A DNA stretch of 45,460 nucleotides from an uncultured Flavobacteriaceae bacterium (GCA_905479835.1 CAJQNZ010000066.1:1-45460), one strand, 5' to 3'. Positions 26,233-33,146 are shown, numbered from the stretch's first letter. Notes: generated from the letters alone by a model not told the origin. Program-made: numbers and translations.

Positions 26233-26460
26233 ATGATTTATGTAAATTCTTTACGTCATTTTTTTGAAAGACATGGGTTTGGTGTTTTTTCTCGTTTGGC
26301 TGATAGGATAGGTATGCGCGCTACAAATGTGCGGTTGTTTTTTATTTACATCACGTTTATTACAGCAGGTCTTTCGTTTGGAATTTATCTTACCTTAGCT
26401 TTCCTTTTAAAATTAAAAGACATGTTGTATACCAAGCGTAGTTCAGTTTTTGATTTATAA
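26233..26460 (+). CDS. PspC domain-containing small membrane protein
   Basis: A 75-residue protein with a PspC-like domain: a short basic N-terminus (FFERHGFGVFSRLADRIGM), then NVRLFFIYITFITAGLSFGIYLTLAFLL, consistent with one long or two short membrane segments. In enterobacteria PspC acts in the envelope stress response; here only the domain is present, without PspA, PspB or PspF nearby. It is 3 bp from the K+ channel gene, implying cotranscription and a possible membrane-stress link. Confidence 0.85.
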   Translation: MIYVNSLRHFFERHGFGVFSRLADRIGMRATNVRLFFIYITFITAGLSFGIYLTLAFLLKLKDMLYTKRSSVFDL

Positions 26461-26463
26461 TAA

Positions 26464-27459
26464 ATGAATTTAAACAAGAAATTATACAGGACTCTTTTAC
26501 TATTATTCTTATTAATATCAATTGGTGTGATAGGATTTATACTGGTTTCAGGAGATAGTTTTATTGATGCCTTGTATATGACTGTGATAACATTATCTAC
26601 AGTAGGATTTGGTCTTATTCATCCGCTTACGACTCCCGAGAAAATATTTACAATTTTTTTAATATTTTTAAGCGTAAGTTTATATGGATACATTCTTAAA
26701 GTAATTTCAGAGAATATTGCAAATGGAACTTTTTTTGAAGAACTAAAACAAAAAAAAATGCAAAAGAAAATTAATGCATTAAAAGGTCATACAATTGTAT
26801 GTGGCTATGGAAGAAACGGAAAGCAGGCATTGATTAAGTTGAAAAAATTTAATCAAAATATTGTGATAATTGAAAAGAACGATGACCTTGCATCACTTCT
26901 AGAAAGTGAAGGGAATATGGTAGTTCTTGGCAATGCTACAGAAGATGAAATTTTAGAAAAAGCAGGATTAGAACATGCCAAGAGCTTGATCGTTGCATTA
27001 CCATCAGATGCGGATAACTTATTTGTAGTTTTATCTGCTAGACAATTGAATAAAAAATTGATAATAATCAGTCGAGCTTCTGAAGAATCATCGTATAAAA
27101 AATTGAAAATTGCAGGTGCTGATAATGTTATTATGCCGGATAAATTGGGAGGAGATCATATGGCATCACTAGTTGTAACTCCAGATATTATAGAATTTGT
27201 TGATGGACTTTCATTGGATGGTGAATATGCTGCCAATCTTCAAGAGATTTTTGTAGATGATTTACCTGATGCATATATTTCTAAATCAATTTTAGATTTA
27301 GATTTAAGAAAGAGAACAGGTTGTTCTGTGATTGGATTTAAAACTGCAGAAAACGAATATATAGTAAATCCGGAAGTTGATACAAAACTAGTTTCTGGTT
27401 CCAAATTAATCCTTTTAGGTCGTCCAGAACAAATTGATATGTTACAAACCCTTTTTTAA
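26464..27459 (+). CDS. two-helix potassium channel with RCK (TrkA-N/TrkA-C) domains
   Basis: A 331-residue ion channel subunit. There are two membrane helices (about 9-30 and 61-83) around a pore loop with selectivity filter TVGFG (46-50), in place of the common TVGYG. The cytosolic part has a Rossmann RCK/TrkA-N domain (VCGYGRNGKQALIKL, GYGRNG at 114-119; acidic ribose contact in VIIEKND) and a TrkA-C domain at the end. The known role of the family is K+ flux gated by NAD(H), ATP or Ca2+. It is likely in one transcript with the PspC-like gene. Confidence 0.93.
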   Translation: MNLNKKLYRTLLLLFLLISIGVIGFILVSGDSFIDALYMTVITLSTVGFGLIHPLTTPEKIFTIFLIFLSVSLYGYILKVISENIANGTFFEELKQKKMQKKINALKGHTIVCGYGRNGKQALIKLKKFNQNIVIIEKNDDLASLLESEGNMVVLGNATEDEILEKAGLEHAKSLIVALPSDADNLFVVLSARQLNKKLIIISRASEESSYKKLKIAGADNVIMPDKLGGDHMASLVVTPDIIEFVDGLSLDGEYAANLQEIFVDDLPDAYISKSILDLDLRKRTGCSVIGFKTAENEYIVNPEVDTKLVSGSKLILLGRPEQIDMLQTLF

Positions 27460-27477
27460 GTAATCTGTTAAAAAATT

Positions 27478-27498
27478 TGATGGTGCATCATTTTTTTA
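27478..27498 (+). terminator. weak intrinsic terminator after the K+ channel gene
   Basis: A 5-bp stem TGATG/CATCA with a GTG loop is followed by seven T residues. The stem is short, so termination would be partial. Confidence 0.4.
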
Positions 27499-27541
27499 TG
27501 ATATTGCGACTTAAATAATTCAAAATAACTAAAACTCACAC

Positions 27542-29134
27542 ATGAAGAAAAAACTTCTATCATTACTATTATTAGTAATCCCGTTTATAACATTAGCTCA
27601 AGAGAAAGGAATAGATCAACAGATAGATGAAGCGTTTAAGCCATTTTCTGACACGGTTTCAAACATTGTTTTCTTTCCAGTATTTGGAGTTCCATTTGTA
27701 TTAATTCTATTAGTATTTAGTGCATTGTTTTTCACATTGTATTTTGGTTTTCCAAATTTTAAATATTTTCCAACAGCAATAAATGTTGTAAGAGGTAAGT
27801 ACGATCATGTAGATGAAGGTCATGGAGTAGAAAAAACAGGATTGCCTATTGATGGTGATATACCTGACACAATAAGAGATGAAAGTAAAGAAGGAGAAGT
27901 TACACATTTTCAAGCATTGGCAACAGCAGTTTCAGGAACTGTAGGGAACGGAAATATTGCAGGAGTAGCCTTAGCAATAGCCCTTGGTGGTCCAGGAGCG
28001 ACTTTCTGGATGGTAATATGTGGATTGCTAGGAATGTCGTCAAAGTTTGTGGAGTGTACTTTAGGGGTTCAATATAGAGATGTAGGTGAAGATGGGACAG
28101 TATATGGTGGACCAATGTATTATATCAGTAAAGGTCTGAAAGAAAGAGGTTTTGCTACTTTAGGAAAAGTTGCAGCCGTATTTTTTGCAATTTTTTGTAT
28201 TGGAGGATCTTTCGGTGGAGGAAATGCTGCACAGTCCAATCAAGCAACAATTGTATTAAAAGATTTAATGAGTTTGACCAATTCTGGTGCTGGATTTTGG
28301 ATAGGAGTTATTTTAGCAATCATAGTTGGAATTATTATTATAGGAGGAATTAAAAGAATTGCTTCTGTAACTGAAAAAGTGGTTCCATTTATGGCGGTTA
28401 TGTATGTGCTGGCATGTCTTTATATTATATTTAGCAATTATACTTTGGTTGATGACGCATTCGGTTTAATAATGACTGAAGCCTTTAAACCTACAGCGAT
28501 TGGAGTAGGAAGTTTAATTGGTGTTCTGTTGGTTGGTTTTAAAAGAGCAGCGTTTTCAAATGAAGCAGGAGCAGGTTCTGCTTCCATAGCGCATTCAGCA
28601 GTTAAAACAAAATATTCAGCTTCTGAAGGTTTGGTGGCATTATTAGAGCCATTCATCGATACAGTAGTGATTTGTACAATGACAGCCCTAGTAATTATTA
28701 TATTTAATTTCGGTGGAGCATTTCAGTACGGAGGAGATGGACTAGGTGCAGTTATGATCGATGGTGTTTCATATGAAGGTGCAGGAATTACTTCACAAGC
28801 ATTTGCTCAATACATTCCTTATTCTAATGTATTCTTGACCATAGCTGTAGTTTTATTTGCAGTATCTACAATGATTTCTTGGTCATATTACGGATTGCAA
28901 TCATGGAAATATTTATTTGGTAGAGGAAGAGCAGCAGATTTAACATATAAGTTATTGTTTTTATTATTTATAATAATTGGTGCTTCAGCAAGTATGAATT
29001 CTATTTGGGCATTTTCCGATGCAATGATTTTCGCAATGGTATTTCCCAATATGATAGGATTATTTTTCTTATTCCCAGTTGTTAAAAAACAATTAACAAG
29101 ATATTTAACAGCTATAAAAGAAGCAAAAGCATAA
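27542..29134 (+). CDS. alanine/glycine:cation symporter (AGCS family)
   Basis: A 530-residue inner-membrane Na+ (or H+):alanine/glycine symporter of the AGCS family (AgcS/DagA). About ten or eleven hydrophobic segments are visible. Family motifs include FQALATAVSGTVGNGNIAGVALAIALGGPGATFWM, GPMYYISKGLKERG and the SNEAGAGSASIAHSAVKT stretch. The N-terminus looks like a cleavable signal sequence (MKKKLLSLLLLVIPF...LAQEKG), an extension common in Bacteroidota members. An intrinsic terminator begins 24 bp after the stop, inside the next gene's coding sequence. Confidence 0.95.
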   Translation: MKKKLLSLLLLVIPFITLAQEKGIDQQIDEAFKPFSDTVSNIVFFPVFGVPFVLILLVFSALFFTLYFGFPNFKYFPTAINVVRGKYDHVDEGHGVEKTGLPIDGDIPDTIRDESKEGEVTHFQALATAVSGTVGNGNIAGVALAIALGGPGATFWMVICGLLGMSSKFVECTLGVQYRDVGEDGTVYGGPMYYISKGLKERGFATLGKVAAVFFAIFCIGGSFGGGNAAQSNQATIVLKDLMSLTNSGAGFWIGVILAIIVGIIIIGGIKRIASVTEKVVPFMAVMYVLACLYIIFSNYTLVDDAFGLIMTEAFKPTAIGVGSLIGVLLVGFKRAAFSNEAGAGSASIAHSAVKTKYSASEGLVALLEPFIDTVVICTMTALVIIIFNFGGAFQYGGDGLGAVMIDGVSYEGAGITSQAFAQYIPYSNVFLTIAVVLFAVSTMISWSYYGLQSWKYLFGRGRAADLTYKLLFLLFIIIGASASMNSIWAFSDAMIFAMVFPNMIGLFFLFPVVKKQLTRYLTAIKEAKA

Positions 29135-29145
29135 GTAGTAGCATA

Positions 29146-30024
29146 ATGAAAAATTTGAAATCCCATTTCTGGTATAATAAAAGCCAAAGAAATGGGATTT
29201 TCTTTTTACTGTTTTTTATATTATTTCTCCAAGGAGTATATTTCTATGTTGATTTTTCATCTGATAAGGAAATCCAACTTCTAGCGGATGAAATCGCTTT
29301 GTTTCAGCATCAAATAGATTCTCTTAAACTCATTGAAATTGAAAAGCGAAAACCAAAAATCTATCCATTTAATCCAAGTTTTATTACTGATCATAAAGGA
29401 TATCAACTCGGAATGAAAACGCAAGAGATTGATCGATTACTTTCTTATCGAGAAAGAGGAAAGTATATAAATTCTGTCAATCAATTCCAACAAGTTACAA
29501 AAGTATCTGATAGTTTACTCGCAGTAATTTCTCCTTACTTTAAATTTCCTGATTGGATTTCAAATAAGAGAAAGCTTACCACCACATTTAATAAGACAAA
29601 AACAGAAGAGGTCTATACCGGAGAAAAACAAGATTTGAATACTGTAACTGCAGTTCAATTGAAAGAAATAAGTGGAATAGGAGATAAACTTTCAGAGCGA
29701 ATTGTAAAGTTCAGAAACTCAATGAAAGGATTTATAAATGATTCACAGATAAGTAAAGTATACGGATTAAAACCTGATATTATTGATAAAATTCTTCAAA
29801 GATATACGGTATTGTCTCAACCTATAATTGAGAAAATAAATGTGAATACGGCAACTTTTAAACAGGTCCTCCATTTACCATATATAGATTATGAATTGAC
29901 TAAGAAAATTTTTCAATATCGAGATGAAGTTGCTGAAATTCAGAACCTAGAAGAATTAAAAAATATTGTAGACTTTCCGATAGAGAATTATGACAAAATC
30001 GCCTTATATTTGAAAGCAGAATAA
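29146..30024 (+). CDS. helix-hairpin-helix (ComEA-like) protein with N-terminal membrane anchor
   Basis: A 292-residue protein with one N-terminal membrane segment (about 18-34, GIFFLLFFILFLQGVYFYV) and C-terminal helix-hairpin-helix motifs. These include LNTVTAVQLKEISGIGDKLSERI and INVNTATFKQVLHLPYIDYELT, resembling the DNA-binding HhH of ComEA. The role is unproven; DNA binding at the membrane is an inference. The start KNLKSHFWYNKSQRNGIFF fits the N-terminus I recall for flavobacterial relatives, so the first ATG is kept even though an AGCS terminator hairpin is encoded in codons 5-19. Confidence 0.87.
   Translation: MKNLKSHFWYNKSQRNGIFFLLFFILFLQGVYFYVDFSSDKEIQLLADEIALFQHQIDSLKLIEIEKRKPKIYPFNPSFITDHKGYQLGMKTQEIDRLLSYRERGKYINSVNQFQQVTKVSDSLLAVISPYFKFPDWISNKRKLTTTFNKTKTEEVYTGEKQDLNTVTAVQLKEISGIGDKLSERIVKFRNSMKGFINDSQISKVYGLKPDIIDKILQRYTVLSQPIIEKINVNTATFKQVLHLPYIDYELTKKIFQYRDEVAEIQNLEELKNIVDFPIENYDKIALYLKAE
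29158..29207 (+). terminator. intrinsic terminator of the AGCS gene, inside the HhH coding sequence
   Basis: A perfect 13-bp stem, AAATCCCATTTCT (29158-29170) with AGAAATGGGATTT (29188-29200), is followed by TCTTTTT. The stem lies wholly within the first codons of the next gene, which starts at 29146. Confidence 0.85.
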
Positions 30025-30054
30025 ATCAATTTAATTACCCAAATAATTCAATAT

Positions 30055-31221
30055 ATGAATAGTTTATATTTTACAGAAGAACATGAGGCTTTTAGAGAAA
30101 GTTTTAAGGAATTTTTGCAAAAAGAGGTTGTTCCTCATATCGATAAATGGGAAAAATCAGGAACAATAGAGCGTTTCATTTGGAAAAAATTTGGTGAAAT
30201 GGGTTATTTTGGATTAAATTCTCCTGAAGAGTATGGAGGAATGGATTTAGATCTTTTTTATACAGTAATTTTTCTTGAAGAATTGCAAAAGATAAATTCA
30301 GGAGGATTTGCAGCTGCAATGTGGGCGCATGTATATCTTGCGATGACACATGTGAATAAAGAGGGAGATGACCGTATTAAAAATGAGTATTTAACGTCTA
30401 GTATTGACGGAGATAAAATAGGTTGCTTGTGTATCACGGAACCATTTGGTGGTTCAGATGTTGCAGGAATGAGAACAACGGCAGTAAAAAAAGGGGATGC
30501 CTACGTTATTAATGGTTCCAAAACTTTTATTACAAATGGTGTTTATTCAGATTACTTAATTGTAGCTGCGAAAACAGACCCAGAACTTGGAGGAAAAGGA
30601 ATAAGTATTTTTATCATGGATAGAGATACGAAAGGTATTTCATCTACTAAACTAAACAAACTAGGATGGCGTGCATCCGATACTGGTGAAATAGCATTTG
30701 ATAATGTTGAGATTCCTTCAGAAAACTTGATGGGAGAAGAAGGAAAAGGATTTTCTTATATAATGCAGCATTTCGCTTTAGAGAGGTTAGTAATGGGAAT
30801 TAATGCACATGCAAGAGCAGAATACGCATTAGAATATGCAATTCAGTATATGTCCGAAAGACATGCGTTCGGAAAATCAATTGACAAGTTTCAAGCGTTA
30901 AGACACTCAGTAGCAGAAATGGCAAGTGAAGTTGAAGTTGCTAAAGAGTTTAATTATTCAGTAGCTAAACGATTGAATGATGGTCAATATGTTGTTAAAG
31001 AAGCGAGTATGTCAAAGCTTTTTGCAACTAAAATGGCAGATAAAGTCATTTATGAATGTCTTCAATTGTTAGGAGGATATGGTTATATGGAAGAGTATCC
31101 AATGGCAAGATTACTTCGAGATAGCCGTTTAGGGCCCATAGGAGGAGGAACTTCTGAAATCTTGAAAGAGATTATCGCAAAAATGATAATAGATAAAAAG
31201 GACTACAAACCTGTTACCTAG
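30055..31221 (+). CDS. acyl-CoA dehydrogenase, IVD/LCAD-type
   Basis: A 388-residue FAD-dependent acyl-CoA dehydrogenase for beta-oxidation or branched-chain amino-acid catabolism. FAD/substrate motifs ITEPFGGSDVAGM and FITNGVYSDYLIVAAKT are present. The position that is the catalytic Glu of MCAD-like enzymes (YEGT) is Gly here (IGGGTSE). This fits the isovaleryl/long-chain type, whose base is in helix G; that base is likely E243 in FALERLVMG. The substrate is unclear. The gene follows the HhH gene by 30 bp. A second, degenerate copy of its last codons lies just downstream. Confidence 0.94.
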   Translation: MNSLYFTEEHEAFRESFKEFLQKEVVPHIDKWEKSGTIERFIWKKFGEMGYFGLNSPEEYGGMDLDLFYTVIFLEELQKINSGGFAAAMWAHVYLAMTHVNKEGDDRIKNEYLTSSIDGDKIGCLCITEPFGGSDVAGMRTTAVKKGDAYVINGSKTFITNGVYSDYLIVAAKTDPELGGKGISIFIMDRDTKGISSTKLNKLGWRASDTGEIAFDNVEIPSENLMGEEGKGFSYIMQHFALERLVMGINAHARAEYALEYAIQYMSERHAFGKSIDKFQALRHSVAEMASEVEVAKEFNYSVAKRLNDGQYVVKEASMSKLFATKMADKVIYECLQLLGGYGYMEEYPMARLLRDSRLGPIGGGTSEILKEIIAKMIIDKKDYKPVT

Positions 31222-31255
31222 TTTTAATTGGTATTTTGCGAAAATTATTTTCAAT

Positions 31256-31302
31256 TCGCAAAAATGATAATAGATAAAAAGAACTATAAGCCAGCGACAT
31301 AG
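31256..31302 (+). pseudogene. remnant 3' tail of a second acyl-CoA dehydrogenase gene
   Basis: These 47 bases match the end of the upstream gene (31175-31221) at 40 of 47 positions, including the stop codon. In frame they read AKMIIDKKNYKPAT-stop, against AKMIIDKKDYKPVT-stop. The changes include five silent third-base differences (Y, K, P, T, and part of V/A), the pattern of a once-functional paralogue. No further homology upstream of 31256 is visible. Confidence 0.7.
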
Positions 31303-31367
31303 TTTTTGAACATTTTCCTTTGTCAAAAAAAATTACAATTAGTAATTCATAATTCATAATTAGTTTA

Positions 31368-31375
31368 TATCTTTG
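31368..31375 (+). promoter_or_regulatory. rpsU promoter -7 box
   Basis: TATCTTTG matches TAnnTTTG exactly and is followed by CGCCACCC. It lies 53 bp before the rpsU ATG, after AT-rich direct repeats (AATTCATAATTCATAATTA). The -33 element is not obvious. Confidence 0.6.
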
Positions 31376-31411
31376 CGCCACCCTAAAAAATAAGTAATTA
31401 GGAGAACGAAG

Positions 31412-31420
31412 AAAGGAGGG
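31412..31420 (+). promoter_or_regulatory. strong Shine-Dalgarno sequence of rpsU
   Basis: AAAGGAGGG is complementary to the 16S anti-SD, with GGAGG ending 9 nt before the ATG at 31429. Other genes in this window start without a recognisable SD. In Flavobacterium johnsoniae rpsU is a known exception, and its strong SD is used for autoregulation by bS21. Confidence 0.85.
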
Positions 31421-31428
31421 ACCAATAT

Positions 31429-31626
31429 ATGTTGATAATACCAATAAAAGAGGGAGAAAATATAGATAGAGCGTTGAAACGTTTTAAGAGGAAATTTGAT
31501 CGTACTAAAACGATGAAAAATTTGCGTGCCCGTAAACAATTCGATAAACCTTCTGTAATTAAAAGAGCACAAGGAATCAAAGCATCTTACGTTCAGAGGT
31601 TAAGAACTAAAGAAGAGCAAGGTTAA
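31429..31626 (+). CDS. rpsU: 30S ribosomal protein bS21
   Basis: A 65-residue basic small-subunit protein bS21, near the mRNA exit where the anti-SD lies. The sequence IPIKEGENIDRALKRFKRKF then KTMKNLRARKQFDKPSVIKR fits the Bacteroidota form. In this phylum bS21, bS18 and bS6 hold the 16S 3' tail and hide the anti-SD. Ribosomes lacking bS21 can then prefer mRNAs with a strong SD, such as rpsU itself. That mechanism is known from F. johnsoniae; the SD seen here implies the same control. Its own promoter and terminator flank it. Confidence 0.97.
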   Translation: MLIIPIKEGENIDRALKRFKRKFDRTKTMKNLRARKQFDKPSVIKRAQGIKASYVQRLRTKEEQG

Positions 31627-31647
31627 TATTGCCTTACTATATACTAT

Positions 31648-31689
31648 AAACCGTTAGAATTCGTAAATTTGTTTTCTAACGGTTTTTTT
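31648..31689 (+). terminator. rpsU intrinsic terminator abutting the xerC start codon
   Basis: The left arm AAACCGTTAGAA (31648-31659) pairs with TTCTAACGGTTT (right arm ending about 31685) and is followed by a run of seven T (31683-31689). The ATG of the recombinase gene begins at the very next base, 31690. Confidence 0.85.
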
Positions 31690-32577
31690 ATGCTCATAAA
31701 ATCATTTATTGATTACCTTACATTTGAAAAGAAATATTCAGAACATACGATTATTGCTTATAAAAAAGATCTCAACACCTTCAGAGATTTCTGTGTAGAA
31801 GAATATGATAGTCAAGATTTGCTCAGAATTCATTACTCTCAGATCCGTTCATGGATAGTTCAGCTTGTTGATTCAGGAATTACAAATAGGAGTGTGAATA
31901 GGAAAGTAAGTAGCCTTAAGAGTTTTTATAAATTTCTTCATAAAACAAAACAGATAGAAGATTCTCCTCTAAGAAAGCATCAATCATTGAAAGTCTCCAA
32001 GCGTGTACAAGTTCCTTTTTCTGAAAAAGAAATAAATAATGTAATAGGAGATTTGGGAAAAGGAGATGACTTTAAATCCATGCGTAATAAATTAATAGTA
32101 GAATTATTTTATAGTACAGGAATCAGACGTAATGAATTAATACATATTAAAATAAAAGATATTGATTTGTCTAACGGTACTTTAAAAGTTTTAGGAAAGC
32201 GGAATAAAGAAAGATTCATTCCATTAATTAAAACAGTTCAAGAATCAATAAAAGAATATTTAATCGAAAGGAATAATATTCAAGTTATTGATAATTTTTT
32301 ATTTCTGACAAATCGACAAAAGAAAATGTATCCAGTTCTTGTTTATAGAATAATAAATGATTATTTTAGTGCTATATCTTCAAAGGTTAAAAAAAGTCCA
32401 CATGTTTTAAGACATTCATTTGCGACTCACTTATTAAATGAAGGTGCTGATTTGAATTCAGTAAAAGAATTATTGGGGCATGCAAGTTTAGCTTCTACAC
32501 AAGTATATACCCATAGCAGTTTAGGGAAAATTAAAGAAATGTATAATCAAGCTCATCCTAGGAGCAAAAAAAAATAA
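31690..32577 (+). CDS. xerC: tyrosine recombinase of the XerC/XerD family
   Basis: A site-specific tyrosine recombinase of 295 residues, probably resolving chromosome dimers at dif. The N-terminal SAM-like domain covers ~1-85 and the catalytic domain ~105-295. Active-site residues, numbered from 31690, are R146 in STGIRRNEL, K170, H238 and R241 in PHVLRHSF, H264 in LLGHASL and the nucleophile Y273 in TQVYTH. An upstream in-frame TTG at 31669 would place the start inside the rpsU terminator and is rejected. It lies between rpsU and hpf, a conserved order in Flavobacteriia. Whether it is XerC or XerD cannot be settled here. Confidence 0.93.
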   Translation: MLIKSFIDYLTFEKKYSEHTIIAYKKDLNTFRDFCVEEYDSQDLLRIHYSQIRSWIVQLVDSGITNRSVNRKVSSLKSFYKFLHKTKQIEDSPLRKHQSLKVSKRVQVPFSEKEINNVIGDLGKGDDFKSMRNKLIVELFYSTGIRRNELIHIKIKDIDLSNGTLKVLGKRNKERFIPLIKTVQESIKEYLIERNNIQVIDNFLFLTNRQKKMYPVLVYRIINDYFSAISSKVKKSPHVLRHSFATHLLNEGADLNSVKELLGHASLASTQVYTHSSLGKIKEMYNQAHPRSKKK

Positions 32578-32582
32578 TATAT

Positions 32583-32888
32583 ATGAAAGTATTTATTCAA
32601 TCAGTAAATTTTAATTCAGATAAAGAGTTAATTGCATTTGTAGAAAACAAGGTTTCTTCACTAGAAAAATATTACGATAGAATTGTTGATTCTGAAGTTT
32701 TTTTAAAAGTACAGCAGACAAGTGAAAAAGAAAATAAAATAGTTGAGATTAAAGTCAATGTTCCTGGAGATGACTTAATGGTAAAAAAAGTAAGTAAAAC
32801 ATTTGAAGAAGGTGTTTCATTAGGAGTGGATTCACTGAAAAGACAGTTAAATAAGCGTAAAGAAAAATTAAGAGCAAAACAAGTTTAA
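32583..32888 (+). CDS. hpf: ribosome hibernation-promoting factor, short HPF/RaiA type
   Basis: A 101-residue protein of the short HPF/YfiA family, which binds the 30S decoding region in stationary phase and inactivates ribosomes. It begins MKVFIQSVNFNSDKELIAFVENKVSSLEKYY, the family beta-alpha start, and has a basic C-terminus (LKRQLNKRKEKLRAKQV). It lacks the long-HPF dimerisation domain. It follows the recombinase gene by 5 bp and shares its transcript. Confidence 0.95.
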   Translation: MKVFIQSVNFNSDKELIAFVENKVSSLEKYYDRIVDSEVFLKVQQTSEKENKIVEIKVNVPGDDLMVKKVSKTFEEGVSLGVDSLKRQLNKRKEKLRAKQV

Positions 32889-32914
32889 AAAAAATAAAAA
32901 AAAAGGTAAAAAGT

Positions 32915-32945
32915 TTTGTTTAAAAAAATAAACTTTATACATTTG
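32915..32945 (+). promoter_or_regulatory. promoter of the tRNA-Thr/Tyr/Gly/Thr-tuf operon
   Basis: TTTG (32915-32918) is followed after 19 nt by TACATTTG (32938-32945), an exact Bacteroidetes -33/-7 pair. The -7 box is only one base from a terminator hairpin (32947-32974), so the start site would fall within the hairpin's 5' arm. Confidence 0.8.
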
Positions 32946-32946
32946 C

Positions 32947-32974
32947 AGTCCGTTAGAAATAGCGGACTTTTTTT
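32947..32974 (+). terminator. terminator-type hairpin with GAAA tetraloop before tRNA-Thr
   Basis: AGTCCGTTA and TAGCGGACT form a 9-bp stem (one G-T pair) closed by a GAAA tetraloop, followed by seven T. It is 58 bp after the hpf stop codon and overlaps the start of transcripts from the adjoining promoter. Confidence 0.85.
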
Positions 32975-32985
32975 ATAAGAGAAAA

Positions 32986-33059
32986 GCCGATGTAGCTCAG
33001 CTGGCTAGAGCAGCTGATTTGTAATCAGCAGGTCGTGGGTTCGAGTCCCTCCATTGGCT
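32986..33059 (+). tRNA. tRNA-Thr (anticodon TGT)
   Basis: A 74-nt cloverleaf. The acceptor stem GCCGATG pairs with CATTGGC (one G-T). The D arm has TAGCTCAGCTGG. The anticodon stem CTGAT/ATCAG holds loop TTGTAA with anticodon TGT. The T arm is GGGTTCGAGTCCC. The discriminator is T and no CCA is encoded. First of four tRNAs before tuf. Confidence 0.95.
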
Positions 33060-33071
33060 CAAAAAAAAGTT

Positions 33072-33107
33072 AAATCAAGTTCTAAAAAATTAGAGCTTGA
33101 TTTTTTT
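33072..33107 (+). terminator. strong intrinsic hairpin between tRNA-Thr and tRNA-Tyr
   Basis: A 14-bp stem (33072-33085 with 33090-33103, one T-G pair) and an AAAA loop, followed by T-rich sequence to 33107. In form it is a strong terminator, yet the next tRNA begins only 39 bp downstream. Confidence 0.8.
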
Positions 33108-33133
33108 GAATGAAATTCAAGTAATGAATTTCA

Positions 33134-33145
33134 GTTCTTTGAAAA
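33134..33145 (+). promoter_or_regulatory. boxA-like element before tRNA-Tyr
   Basis: GTTCTTTGAAAA resembles the boxA-type element of rRNA/tRNA leaders (E. coli GCTCTTTAACAA). It ends one base before tRNA-Tyr. It could alternatively be a weak -7 box, since it differs from TAnnTTTG only at the first two bases. Confidence 0.3.
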
Positions 33146-33146
33146 T

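Noticed and set aside
31669-32577. Recombinase start at TTG 31669
   Set aside because: It lies in the loop of the rpsU terminator; the ATG at 31690 gives the normal XerC/D N-terminus.
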